Assembly: GCF_018780105.1 (NCBI RefSeq)
Contig: NZ_JADMKC010000007.1
Location: forward strand, 372,001-436,000
Direction: 5' to 3'
Source of the DNA: Thiobacillus sp.
Lineage (GTDB): Bacteria; Pseudomonadota; Gammaproteobacteria; Burkholderiales; Thiobacillaceae
Length of the DNA: 64,000 nt
Below the pieces are notes generated by a model, which saw only the letters and a list, made by a program, of their open reading frames with translations, was not told the origin of the DNA and did not search any database. A program made the translations under genes and the position numbers. Below are positions 53,254 to 62,311 of the stretch, piece by piece. Numbering within the stretch: position 1 is the stretch's first letter; every line of letters starts with the position of its first letter.

Positions 53254-54216
53254 ATGCAACGCGGCTGTCATGCACGTAAGCGCATCCTCATCACTGGTGG
53301 CGCAGGCTTCATCGGTTCACATCTCTGCGAACGCTTACTGGGGGAAGGCCACGACATCCTGTGCGCTGATAATTTCTACACCGGCACGCGCGACAATATC
53401 CTGCATCTGCTCGACCACCCGCATTTTGAGCTGCTGCGTCATGACGTTACCTTTCCGCTGTTTGTCGAGGTCGATGAAATCTACAATTTGGCCTGTCCGG
53501 CATCGCCGATCCATTACCAGAACGATCCGGTGCAGACCACCAAGACCAGCGTGCATGGCGCGATCAACATGCTTGGGCTGGCCAAGCGGCTGCGTGCAAA
53601 GATCCTACAAGCCTCGACCAGCGAAGTGTACGGTGACCCGGAAATGCACCCGCAACAAGAGCCGTACTGGGGGCACGTAAATCCGATCGGCCCGCGCGCC
53701 TGTTACGACGAGGGCAAGCGCTGCGCCGAAACACTGTTTTTCGACTATTACCGCCAGCACAAGCTGCGCATCAAGGTCGCGCGTATTTTCAACACCTACG
53801 GTCCGCGCATGCACCCGGACGATGGCCGTGTGGTGTCCAATTTCATCATGCAGGCGCTGCAAGGCCAGCCTATCACGCTGTATGGCGATGGCTTGCAAAC
53901 CCGCTCGTTCTGCTACATCGATGATCAGGTTGATGCGTTGATCCGCCTGATGAATAGCCCGGACCAGTTCACCGGGCCAGTCAACCTGGGCAATCCGACT
54001 GAATTCACCATCCTCGAACTCGCGCAGCACGTGCTGCGCTTGGTGGGCAGCGATGCCGAGCTAGTGTTCAAGCCGCTGCCGCAGGATGACCCACGCCAGC
54101 GTTGTCCCGACATCACGCTGGCCAAGGCAGCACTGGACTGGCAACCCACCGTGACGCTGGATGCCGGACTTCGGCAAACCATTGCCTATTTCCGCAGTCA
54201 GTTAACCGCTGCCTGA
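53254..54216 (+). CDS. UDP-glucuronate decarboxylase-like SDR enzyme
   Basis: The 320-residue extended SDR protein most resembles UDP-xylose synthase, which oxidises and decarboxylates UDP-glucuronate. NAD-binding [15 protein letters not shown] begins at residue 15; the active site has [14 protein letters not shown] and [11 protein letters not shown] (YxxxK) near residue 148. [21 protein letters not shown] and [18 protein letters not shown] are hallmarks of this subgroup. AGGGAG precedes the ATG. Two glycosyltransferase genes follow within 15 bp, so UDP-xylose or a related sugar is probably built into a surface glycan. No UDP-glucose dehydrogenase is in the window. Confidence 0.88.
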   Translation: MQRGCHARKRILITGGAGFIGSHLCERLLGEGHDILCADNFYTGTRDNILHLLDHPHFELLRHDVTFPLFVEVDEIYNLACPASPIHYQNDPVQTTKTSVHGAINMLGLAKRLRAKILQASTSEVYGDPEMHPQQEPYWGHVNPIGPRACYDEGKRCAETLFFDYYRQHKLRIKVARIFNTYGPRMHPDDGRVVSNFIMQALQGQPITLYGDGLQTRSFCYIDDQVDALIRLMNSPDQFTGPVNLGNPTEFTILELAQHVLRLVGSDAELVFKPLPQDDPRQRCPDITLAKAALDWQPTVTLDAGLRQTIAYFRSQLTAA

Positions 54217-54224
54217 ATGTTGCC

Positions 54225-55148
54225 ATGCCCCCGAGCGTCAGCATCATCATCCCAGCCTATAACGCCGAGGCATTCATCGCGGCAACGCTCGACAGCGTGC
54301 TCGCACAAACCGTCGCACCTGCAGAAATCATTGTCATCAACGATGGGTCTACCGACACTACGCCCGAGTTGTTGAGCGCTTATGGCAGTCGTATTCAGGT
54401 TTTCCATCAACAGAATGCTGGTCAAGCCGCAGCGCGCAATACCGGCGCCCGGCTGTCGCGTGGCGACTTGCTGCTATTCCTCGATAGCGACGACCTACTC
54501 GATCCTGATTTCCTGGCGCAACAGGGTGCTTTGTTGACCCGGTTTGACGGTGCCGATGCAGTGTATTGCGACCACCGCACCATAGATGAAACCGGGCAGA
54601 TCACCGCTATGACAGGGGCGTTGGGTTACCCGCGCCCGTCCGGCGATATTTTGCGCGCACTGTTGCATGGCCCGTGCATCGTCACGCCGGGCCTGGTGCT
54701 GCTGCGCCGCGCCGCCTTCGAAGCGACCTGCGGCTTCAATCAGACAACGGCCATGCGTGGCTACGAGGATGACGCGCTATGGCTGGAGATGGCGGCGCGC
54801 GGGTCTTTCATTTACAACCCACATACGCTGTTGTCGTATCGGCGGCACGCGGCGCAGGCTACGCGTCAGTCGGCTTATCAACTCAAGGCCGGTCTGGCGA
54901 GGTTGACCGCACTGCAAGCCATAGCCGCCGCAGTAACCGCCCGCGCCCAACCCGAATTGCAGCACTTCTACCAGACACGCTTGCGTGATAGCCGATTGAG
55001 TGCCGCTTGGGCGAATGGCCAACTCGGCAATCACGCCGCCGCGCTGCACGCGGCCTGCGCCGCTCTCGCCAATCATCCCGCCTCAGCGCAAGCCTGGCGT
55101 GGTTTTGGTCATGCCCTGTTTCGCGCCATTTCCAGCCGCGGTAGCTAG
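54225..55148 (+). CDS. Family 2 glycosyltransferase (first of two)
   Basis: The 307-residue protein starts MPPSVSIIIPAYNAEAF. The GT-A fold is clear: VINDGSTDTT near residue 38, QQNAGQAAARNTGARLSRGDLL near residue 65, and the metal-binding DSDDLLDPDF (DXD) near residue 85. The C-terminal part, rich in Ala and His after residue 215, is helical. No membrane segments are seen. It starts 8 bp after the decarboxylase gene and is followed by a second family 2 enzyme 2 bp after its stop. Confidence 0.9.
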   Translation: MPPSVSIIIPAYNAEAFIAATLDSVLAQTVAPAEIIVINDGSTDTTPELLSAYGSRIQVFHQQNAGQAAARNTGARLSRGDLLLFLDSDDLLDPDFLAQQGALLTRFDGADAVYCDHRTIDETGQITAMTGALGYPRPSGDILRALLHGPCIVTPGLVLLRRAAFEATCGFNQTTAMRGYEDDALWLEMAARGSFIYNPHTLLSYRRHAAQATRQSAYQLKAGLARLTALQAIAAAVTARAQPELQHFYQTRLRDSRLSAAWANGQLGNHAAALHAACAALANHPASAQAWRGFGHALFRAISSRGS

Positions 55149-55150
55149 CC

Positions 55151-56137
55151 GTGAGCTCGACTGTATCGGTTGTCATCCCAACCCATAATCGGCCTGAATT
55201 GCTGCGCGAGGCAGTCGATAGCGTGTGTCTGCAAACTCGCCTGCCGCTGGAAATCATCATTGTTGATGATGCCTCCAGCCCTCCGGTCAATGCAGCCGAC
55301 TTCAACACTCCGGACGGCATTCCGATCCGGGTTGTGCGCCACAATCAATCGCTCGGCGGTGCCGCCGCCAAAAATGCCGGTGCGCATGCTGCCAGCGGGG
55401 AGCTGTTGGCCTTTCTGGATGATGATGACCTGTATGCAGCGGGCTATCTTGAACGGGCCTTGAATTTACTGTCGCGTCATCACGAGGTTGACGTTACCTT
55501 CATGGCTGTGGCTTGGTTTGGCCCCTACAGCAGTGGTGGGACGCAAAACTACGAACTGGCCATGCGTCGCTTGCTTGACCATGCAGAAGGTCGGGAAGTC
55601 GAACCGGAAGCATTGGTATTCGGCCCGGCACTGGTTGATGCGCTGCTGCTGACCGTGCCCATGGGATTCCAGCGCATTGTCGTTCGCGCCAGCGCATTCC
55701 AGCGCATAGGCGACTATACCGAACACTGTATTTTATGGGACTGCGATTGGGCGCTACGCGCGGCGCTGGATGGCCCAACCTTGCTCAACCAGAGCGCGCT
55801 GTATCGTCAGCGGGCCGCAGGTCAGGGCTTCTTTTCGCAGGCCGAGACTACCCTCAAACACCTGCGTTCCAGTATCGAAATTCGCGAACGCCTGGGTAGC
55901 GGATTCCAGACAGAGGCGAATTTCCATCCGCATTTGCGCAAGACGTTTCGACACGCCAGTGCGGGAGCCTACTTCAATCTGGCGTATTACCTGCAAGCCC
56001 ACGGCCAGAACAACGCGGCCTTGCACGCCTGGCTGGAGAGCCAGAAACGCAACCCTAGTCTGCGTCTATGCAAATTTCCATTGCGCATCCTCGCAAGCAC
56101 TTTCAGACGGCTGCTCCCCGGACACAAGCCGGGTTAG
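55151..56137 (+). CDS. Family 2 glycosyltransferase (second of two)
   Basis: The 328-residue protein starts at a GTG (SSTVSVVIPTHNRPELLREAV). VDDASSPPVN near residue 36, LGGAAAKNAGAHAASGELLAF near residue 70 and LDDDDLYAAGYLERAL (DXD) near residue 90 define the GT-A fold. The region after residue 240 is helical and ends with basic residues (LRILASTFRRLLPGHKPG). It is only distantly related to the preceding glycosyltransferase. The next 236 bp (56138-56373) hold no supported gene. Confidence 0.9.
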   Translation: MSSTVSVVIPTHNRPELLREAVDSVCLQTRLPLEIIIVDDASSPPVNAADFNTPDGIPIRVVRHNQSLGGAAAKNAGAHAASGELLAFLDDDDLYAAGYLERALNLLSRHHEVDVTFMAVAWFGPYSSGGTQNYELAMRRLLDHAEGREVEPEALVFGPALVDALLLTVPMGFQRIVVRASAFQRIGDYTEHCILWDCDWALRAALDGPTLLNQSALYRQRAAGQGFFSQAETTLKHLRSSIEIRERLGSGFQTEANFHPHLRKTFRHASAGAYFNLAYYLQAHGQNNAALHAWLESQKRNPSLRLCKFPLRILASTFRRLLPGHKPG

Positions 56138-56373
56138 CCGCGCGCTTGATCCAAAAATCCAAGTACACATGCGGCTCTTGAATTGTGGGACGAATAGTCA
56201 ACTGTGGCTTTCAGGTTGAACCGTCCATGGCCTGAGCGGCATCCTGAAACAGGGGTAGAGCGTCGCAGGACGTTTGCCGGGGCTGGATGCGTCCGGTAAA
56301 ATCGCTGGTTTTCCAAGGCGTTGTTTTATCTTGATTTTACGCGCCATGATTCTACGCACACTGGGAACTCAAC

Positions 56374-57618
56374 GTGACGGCTGACAACAAGCCATGCTTA
56401 CGCACCATCCATAAATCGGCCAAGCTCGATAACGTCTGCTACGACATCCGCGGGCCGGTGATGGCGCGCGCCAAACAGATGGAAGAAGAAGGCCAGCGCA
56501 TCATCAAGCTGAATATCGGCAATCCCGCGCCATTCGGCTTCGAAGCGCCGGAAGAAATCGTGCAGGACGTGATCCTGAATCTGCCGAACGCCTCCGGCTA
56601 CAGCGATTCAAAAGGCCTGTTCTCCGCGCGCAAGGCGATCATGCACGAGACGCAGCGCAAGGGCATTGCGGGGGTGCAGATCGACGATATCTTCATCGGC
56701 AACGGCGTCTCCGAGCTGATCGTGATGTCGATGCAGGCCTTGCTCAACAACGGCGACGAAGTGCTGGTGCCGGCGCCGGACTATCCGCTGTGGACGGCGG
56801 CGGTGAGCCTGGGCGGCGGCAAGCCGCGCCACTACCTGTGCGACGAGGGCGCTGGCTGGCTGCCGGATCTGGACGACATCCGTGCCAAGATCACGCCGAA
56901 CACGCGCGCCATCGTCGTCATCAACCCCAACAACCCGACCGGCGCGCTGTACCCGACCGAGTTGTTGCTGGAAATCGTGGAAATCGCGCGCCAGCACCAG
57001 CTCATCATTTATGCCGACGAAATCTACGACAAGGTGCTGTACGACGGCGTGACGCACACCTCGATCGCCTCGCTGGCGGACGATGTGCTGATCGTGACTT
57101 TCAACGGCCTGTCGAAGAACTACCGCGCCTGCGGCTACCGCTCGGGTTGGCTGATCGTGTCGGGCGACAAGCGTCACGCGAAGGATTACCTCGAAGGCCT
57201 GGGGATGCTGGCGTCGATGCGCCTGTGTTCCAACGTGCCGGGGCAGTACGCAATCCAGACCGCGCTCGGCGGCTACCAGAGCATCAACGACCTGGTCGCG
57301 CCGGGCGGACGCCTGACGCGCCAGCGCGATCTGGCCCACGAACTGCTGACGCTGATTCCCGGCGTGTCGTGCGTCAAGCCGAAGGCGGCGATGTATCTGT
57401 TTCCGCGGCTGGATCCCAGGCAGTACCACATCAGCAACGACCAGAAGTTCATCCTCAACCTGCTGGAAGAGGAACGCGTACTGGTGGTGCAGGGCAGCGG
57501 CTTCAACTGGCCGCACCCGGATCACATCCGGGTGGTGTTCCTGCCGCATGAAGAAGACCTGACCGAAGCGATCGGGCGCATGAGCCGCTTCCTTGATCGC
57601 AATCGCACGCATCGTTGA
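56374..57618 (+). CDS. alaA: Alanine-synthesising transaminase AlaA (YfbQ-like)
   Basis: AlaA transfers the glutamate amino group to pyruvate to give alanine. The 414-residue protein starts at a GTG with GGGAA upstream. Fold type I motifs are LNIGNPAPFGFEAPEEI near residue 47, INPNNPTGALYP near 188, DEIYDKVLY near 217 and the PLP lysine in NGLSKNYRACGYRSGW near 250. In many betaproteobacteria this gene stands upstream of hom and thrC, as here, so it may also be drawn into threonine metabolism. hom starts 27 bp downstream. Confidence 0.93.
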   Translation: MTADNKPCLRTIHKSAKLDNVCYDIRGPVMARAKQMEEEGQRIIKLNIGNPAPFGFEAPEEIVQDVILNLPNASGYSDSKGLFSARKAIMHETQRKGIAGVQIDDIFIGNGVSELIVMSMQALLNNGDEVLVPAPDYPLWTAAVSLGGGKPRHYLCDEGAGWLPDLDDIRAKITPNTRAIVVINPNNPTGALYPTELLLEIVEIARQHQLIIYADEIYDKVLYDGVTHTSIASLADDVLIVTFNGLSKNYRACGYRSGWLIVSGDKRHAKDYLEGLGMLASMRLCSNVPGQYAIQTALGGYQSINDLVAPGGRLTRQRDLAHELLTLIPGVSCVKPKAAMYLFPRLDPRQYHISNDQKFILNLLEEERVLVVQGSGFNWPHPDHIRVVFLPHEEDLTEAIGRMSRFLDRNRTHR

Positions 57619-57645
57619 TTTCCATTTTTTGACTGAGACTATTTA

Positions 57646-58959
57646 ATGAAACCCATCAACGTCGGCCTGCTGGGCCTGGGAACGGTCGGTGGCGGCACGC
57701 TGACCGTGCTGCGCCGCAATGCTGAAGAAATCACCCGGCGCGCCGGGCGCGAAATTCGCGTAGTACGTGCTGCAGTGCGCGATCTTGAAAAAGCGAAAGC
57801 GCTGGCGGGCGATCTGCCGCTGACGATCAACCCGTTCGACGTGGTCGACGATCCCGAAATCGATATCGTGGTGGAACTGATCGGCGGCCTGGAGCCGGCG
57901 CGCGAACTGGTGCTGCAGGCGATTCACAACGGCAAGCACGTGGTCACCGCCAACAAGCATCTGGTCGCCAAATATGGCAACGAAATCTTCGCGGCGGCGC
58001 AGGCCAAGGGCGTGATGGTCGCGTTCGAAGCGGCGGTCGCCGGTGGCATCCCCATCATCAAGGCGCTGCGCGAAGGCCTCACCGCCAACCGCATCGAGTG
58101 GCTGGCCGGCATCATCAACGGCACCAGCAACTTCATCCTCACCGAAATGCGCGACAAGGGCGCGGCGTTTGCCGACGTGCTGAAACAGGCGCAGGCCCTG
58201 GGCTACGCCGAAGCCGACCCGACCTTCGATATCGAAGGCATCGACGCCGCGCACAAGCTCACCATCCTGTCGGCAATTGCCTTTGGCATCCCGATGCAGT
58301 TCGACAAGGCTTACACCGAAGGCATCTCGAAGCTCACGCGCGAGGACGTGCAGTACGCCGAAGAACTCGGCTATCGCATCAAGCTCTTGGGCATTGCCCG
58401 CCGTGCCGAAGCCGGTATCGAGTTGCGCGTGCACCCCACGCTGATCCCCGAGCGCCGCCTGATCGCCAACGTCGACGGCGCGATGAACGCCGTGCTGGTG
58501 AAGGGCGACGCCGTCGGTTCGACGCTGTATTACGGCGCCGGTGCCGGCGCCGAGCCGACCGCCTCGGCAGTGGTGGCCGACCTCGTCGATGTCACGCGCC
58601 TGCACACTGCCGACCCGCATCATCGCGTGCCGCATCTGGCGTTCCAGCCCGATCAGTTGTCCGACACGCCGATTCTGCCGATGGACGAAGTACGCACCGC
58701 GTATTACCTGCGCCTGCGCGCCTTCGACCGCCCCGGCGTGCTGGCCGACATCACCCGCATCCTGGCCGACAGCAACATCTCGATCGACGCCATGGTGCAG
58801 AAGGAGCCCGCCGAAGGGGAGGTGCAGGTCAACATCATCCTGCTGACCCACATCACGGTGGAGAAGAACGTCAACGCCGCGATCGCCAAGATCGAGGCGC
58901 TCGATACCGTGGCGGGCAAGGTGATGCGCATCCGCCTCGAAGAACTGGCGTCCAAGTAA
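57646..58959 (+). CDS. hom: Homoserine dehydrogenase
   Basis: The enzyme reduces aspartate semialdehyde to homoserine. The 437-residue protein has an NAD(P)-binding N terminus (VGLLGLGTVGGGTLTVLRRN), the catalytic part with GGIPIIKALREGLTANRI near residue 128 and GIINGTSNFILTEM near 150, LAILSAIAFGI-type helix near 205, and a C-terminal ACT domain (from about 350, LRLRAFDRPGVLADITRILA) that normally binds threonine for feedback inhibition. It lies between alaA and thrC in one operon. Confidence 0.97.
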   Translation: MKPINVGLLGLGTVGGGTLTVLRRNAEEITRRAGREIRVVRAAVRDLEKAKALAGDLPLTINPFDVVDDPEIDIVVELIGGLEPARELVLQAIHNGKHVVTANKHLVAKYGNEIFAAAQAKGVMVAFEAAVAGGIPIIKALREGLTANRIEWLAGIINGTSNFILTEMRDKGAAFADVLKQAQALGYAEADPTFDIEGIDAAHKLTILSAIAFGIPMQFDKAYTEGISKLTREDVQYAEELGYRIKLLGIARRAEAGIELRVHPTLIPERRLIANVDGAMNAVLVKGDAVGSTLYYGAGAGAEPTASAVVADLVDVTRLHTADPHHRVPHLAFQPDQLSDTPILPMDEVRTAYYLRLRAFDRPGVLADITRILADSNISIDAMVQKEPAEGEVQVNIILLTHITVEKNVNAAIAKIEALDTVAGKVMRIRLEELASK

Positions 58960-58972
58960 AAAAGGTCAGGCA

Positions 58973-60415
58973 ATGAACTACCTCAGCACGCGCGGCCTCG
59001 CTCCGCAACTCCGCTTCTCCGAAATTCTGCTTGGCGGCCTGGCCAGCGATGGCGGCCTCTACGTGCCGGAAGCGTATCCACACTTCAGCACCGACGAGCT
59101 CGCGGCGATGCGTGGCATGAGCTACGCCGACCTGGCGTTTGCGGTGTTGTCGCGCCTGATCGACGACATCCCGCACGACGACCTGCGCGTGCTGATCAAT
59201 AAAACCTACACCGCCGACGTCTACCGCTACACCACCAACGGCGAGAACGCGGCCGACATCACCCCGCTGAAAACCCTGGAGCCCGGCCTGCACGTGCTGG
59301 CGCTGTCGAACGGCCCGACGCTGGCGTTCAAGGACATGGCGATGCAGCTGCTCGGCAACCTGTTCGAGTACGCGCTGGAAAAAACCGGCGGCGAACTGAA
59401 CATTCTCGGCGCCACCTCCGGCGACACCGGCTCCGCCGCCGAATACGCGATGCGTGGCAAGAAAGGCGTGCGCGTGTTCATGCTGTCGCCCGAGCACGGC
59501 ATGACGCGTTTCCAGCAGGCGCAGATGTACGCGCTGCAGGATGCCAACATCCACAACTTGGTGATCCGCGGCGTGTTCGACCAGTGCCAGGACATCGTCA
59601 AGGCCGTGTCGAACGACCTCGATTTCAAGACGAAGCACCACATCGGCGCAGTCAACTCGATCAACTGGGCGCGCGTCGCGGCGCAGAGCGTGTACTACTT
59701 CAAGGCCTATTTCGCGGCGACCCACAGCAACGACCAGAGCGTGTCGTTCTCGGTGCCGTCGGGCAATTTCGGCAACGTCTGCGCCGGCCACATCGCGCGC
59801 CAGATGGGACTGCCGATCAACAAGCTGATCGTCGCCACCAACGAGAACGACGTGCTCGACGAGTTCTTCAAGACTGGCGTGTACCGTCCGCGTCCGGAAA
59901 CGAAGCACACCTCCAGCCCGTCAATGGATATTTCCAAGGCGTCCAACTTCGAGCGTTTCATCTTCGACCTGACCGGACGCGACGCTGCCAGGATTCGCAG
60001 CCTGTGGAGCGCGGTCGAATCCGGCGGCAGCTTCGATCTGAATGCCTACCCCGATGTTAAAGCAGGCAACCTGTTCAAGCGCGTCGCTGAGTTCGGCATG
60101 GTTTCGGGCTCGAGCAACCACGCCAACCGCCTCGACACCATCCGCACCGTGTACGAGGTGTACGGCACCATGATCGATCCGCACACCGCCGACGGCCTGA
60201 AAGTGGGCATGGAACACCGCGAACCCGGCGTGCCGTTGATCTGCATGGAAACCGCGCAGCCCGCCAAGTTCGACGACGCCATCCGCGAGGCGCTCGGCAT
60301 CGAGCCGGTGCGCCCGGCCGAGTTGAAAGACCTGGAAGCGCAGCCGCAGAAAAAGCACGTCATGGATGCCGATGTGAATGCGATCAAGCGGTTCATCGTC
60401 GAACACGCCCGCTAA
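58973..60415 (+). CDS. thrC: Threonine synthase
   Basis: ThrC converts O-phosphohomoserine to threonine with PLP. The 480-residue length fits the long gamma/yeast-type form. The N terminus is MNYLSTRGLAPQLRFSEILLGGLASDGGLYVP; the PLP lysine is in GPTLAFKDMAMQLLGNL near residue 113; LGATSGDTGSAAEYAM near residue 142 binds the phosphate. VPSGNFGNVCAGHIA follows near residue 260. AAAAGG lies before the ATG and hom ends 13 bp upstream. No homoserine kinase gene is in the window. Confidence 0.97.
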   Translation: MNYLSTRGLAPQLRFSEILLGGLASDGGLYVPEAYPHFSTDELAAMRGMSYADLAFAVLSRLIDDIPHDDLRVLINKTYTADVYRYTTNGENAADITPLKTLEPGLHVLALSNGPTLAFKDMAMQLLGNLFEYALEKTGGELNILGATSGDTGSAAEYAMRGKKGVRVFMLSPEHGMTRFQQAQMYALQDANIHNLVIRGVFDQCQDIVKAVSNDLDFKTKHHIGAVNSINWARVAAQSVYYFKAYFAATHSNDQSVSFSVPSGNFGNVCAGHIARQMGLPINKLIVATNENDVLDEFFKTGVYRPRPETKHTSSPSMDISKASNFERFIFDLTGRDAARIRSLWSAVESGGSFDLNAYPDVKAGNLFKRVAEFGMVSGSSNHANRLDTIRTVYEVYGTMIDPHTADGLKVGMEHREPGVPLICMETAQPAKFDDAIREALGIEPVRPAELKDLEAQPQKKHVMDADVNAIKRFIVEHAR

Positions 60416-60553
60416 GTGCAGCCTGACTGTAACGTCTGAAACTGCAAGGCCAGCCCGGTTCAAGGCCGGAGGCCTGACCAATCCGCGCGAACGGGTTGGT
60501 GTCGTGCCGGCGACAGTGGATAATGCGCCGACTCATCACGGCCGATTCACACC

Positions 60554-61162
60554 ATGAAACTCGTCACCTCCCTTACCAGCCCCTACGGCCGTAAAGTCCG
60601 GATCGTGCTGCAGGAAAAGAAAATCCCGTTTCAGCTCCAGGTTGAAAACCCCTGGCAGGCCGACAGCGTCGTGCCCAGTTTCAACCCGCTCGGCAAAGTG
60701 CCGGTGCTGGTGCTGGAAGGCGGCGAATCGGTATTCGATTCGCGCGTCATCGTCGAATACCTCGACCACGTCAGCCCGGTTGCCCACCTCATTCCCGGCG
60801 AGCCGAAAACCCGTATGGTGGTGCGGGGCGTTGAAGCGCTGGCCGATGGCGTGACCGACGCGGCGGTGGCGATCGTGCTGGAGCGCAAACGGACGCCCGA
60901 ACAGCAAAGCAGCGACTGGCTGCTGTTGCAGGAGAAAACCCTGTTTCGCGGGCTGGAAGCGCTGTCCGAGGCGCTGGGCGAGAAGCCCTGGTTCCTTGGC
61001 AACAGCATGACGCTGGCCGATATTGCCTGCGGTTGCATGCTGGGTTATCTCGATCTGCGTCTCGCTGAAATCGACTGGCGGGCTGCACATGCCAACCTGG
61101 CCCGGCTCGCCGACAAACTGGCCACGCGTGCTTCGTTCGTCGACACGTTACCGCCTGCCTGA
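60554..61162 (+). CDS. Glutathione S-transferase family protein
   Basis: The 202-residue protein has an N-terminal thioredoxin-like GST domain with the catalytic serine region SLTSPYGRKVRIVL at residue 6, the cis-Pro glutathione site GKVPVLVLEGG near residue 47 and FDSRVIVEYLD near 60, followed by an all-helical C-terminal domain with ADIACGCMLGYLD near 155. It is the YibF-like beta/proteobacterial group. Substrate unknown. The 138 bp before it hold no supported gene. Confidence 0.92.
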   Translation: MKLVTSLTSPYGRKVRIVLQEKKIPFQLQVENPWQADSVVPSFNPLGKVPVLVLEGGESVFDSRVIVEYLDHVSPVAHLIPGEPKTRMVVRGVEALADGVTDAAVAIVLERKRTPEQQSSDWLLLQEKTLFRGLEALSEALGEKPWFLGNSMTLADIACGCMLGYLDLRLAEIDWRAAHANLARLADKLATRASFVDTLPPA

Positions 61163-61191
61163 ATCCCGATCCTCACGCACAAGGAATCCCC

Positions 61192-61731
61192 ATGGCTCAT
61201 GCAATCGCAACGCTGGCAGGCGGCTGTTTCTGGTGCATCGAGACGGTGTTCAAGCGCCTGCGCGGCGTGGAGTCAGCCGTTTCCGGGTACATGGGCGGGC
61301 ACACGCCCGATCCCACCTACGAGGACATCTGCAACGGCGATACAGGCCACGCCGAAGTCGTGCAGGTGACATTCGATCCCGACGAGATCACCTACCGCGA
61401 GCTGCTGGCAGTCTTTTTCACCCTGCACGATCCCACCCAGCTCAACCGCCAGGGCAATGACATCGGCACGCAATACCGCTCGGCCATCTTCTGGCATACG
61501 CCTGAGCAAAAAGCCGAAGCCGAAGCGGTGATCGCCGAACTCGCCGCCGCCCGGCAATTCGATGCGCCCATCGTGACGGCGGTGGCCGAGGCCGTGACTT
61601 TTTATCCTGCCGAGGCTTATCATCAAGGCTACTTCGAACGGAATCCCGCACAGCCCTACTGCCAGTTCGTGGTGGCGCCGAAGGTGGCGAAAGCCGAGGC
61701 AAAATTTCACGGCAAACTCCGGCCAGACTAG
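61192..61731 (+). CDS. msrA: Peptide methionine-S-sulfoxide reductase MsrA
   Basis: MsrA repairs methionine-S-sulfoxide in proteins. The 179-residue protein has the catalytic cysteine in LAGGCFWCIETVFKRL at residue 10-12, GYMGGHTPDPTYEDICNGDTGHAE near 29 and the substrate-binding DIGTQYRSAIF near 88. FYPAEAYHQGYFERNP near residue 128 completes the domain. There is no fused MsrB. Ribosome binding site AAGGAA is seen. It lies between the transferase and the DUF3302 gene. Confidence 0.96.
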   Translation: MAHAIATLAGGCFWCIETVFKRLRGVESAVSGYMGGHTPDPTYEDICNGDTGHAEVVQVTFDPDEITYRELLAVFFTLHDPTQLNRQGNDIGTQYRSAIFWHTPEQKAEAEAVIAELAAARQFDAPIVTAVAEAVTFYPAEAYHQGYFERNPAQPYCQFVVAPKVAKAEAKFHGKLRPD

Positions 61732-61768
61732 CGCGAGTCAGCCCAATCAAGCGACAAGGCATTCAGAC

Positions 61769-62311
61769 ATGAAGCATCAGCGTTCTCTTATTTCTCTGGT
61801 CATCGTTTTGAGCCTGCTGTCTCCGGCAGCGCAGGCCTCTTTCCTGCAAGGCGATGCGCTGGATTCGGTGGCGAAATGGCTGGCGCTGTTCATTATTTTT
61901 GCCATGCCGATCGGCGGCATCTACCTGTTCTGGATGATCCACATCCTGCCCGAGAAAATTGCCGAGAAGCGCCATCATCCGCAGAAGGATGCGATCAAGA
62001 CGCTGTGTCTGCTGTCGCTGGTGTTCGGCGGCCTGCTGTGGCCGTTTGCCTGGTTGTGGGCCTACACCAAGCCGGTGATATACAAGCAGGCCTACGGTAC
62101 GGAAAAGCATGCCGACTACTATCTGGAAGCGGGTGAAAAAGCGATGAAGCAGGAAATGAGTCAGGACGAAATCCGCACGCTGCGCCAGGAGCTCGACCAG
62201 ATCGCGGCGAAGGGTCATCTCACGGCGGAACTTCAGCGGGTACGCGAGCAGCTGATTGCCGCGGAGACCTTATCGCCGGCTGTGTCGCCCAGCGCAGAGG
62301 GGGCACGCTGA
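61769..62311 (+). CDS. DUF3302 (YiaW-like) membrane protein
   Basis: The 180-residue protein has an N-terminal signal-like segment (LISLVIVLSLLSPAAQA) and two membrane segments (LALFIIFAMPIGGIYLFWMI, LCLLSLVFGGLLWPFAWLWAY). EKIAEKRHHPQKDAIKTL between them is the conserved DUF3302 core. Beyond the YiaW core there is an extra C-terminal coiled coil (ISQDE-type region, residues about 125-170). In E. coli yiaW is paired with the HlyD-like yiaV, exactly as here: the next gene starts at this gene's last base. Confidence 0.85.
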   Translation: MKHQRSLISLVIVLSLLSPAAQASFLQGDALDSVAKWLALFIIFAMPIGGIYLFWMIHILPEKIAEKRHHPQKDAIKTLCLLSLVFGGLLWPFAWLWAYTKPVIYKQAYGTEKHADYYLEAGEKAMKQEMSQDEIRTLRQELDQIAAKGHLTAELQRVREQLIAAETLSPAVSPSAEGAR

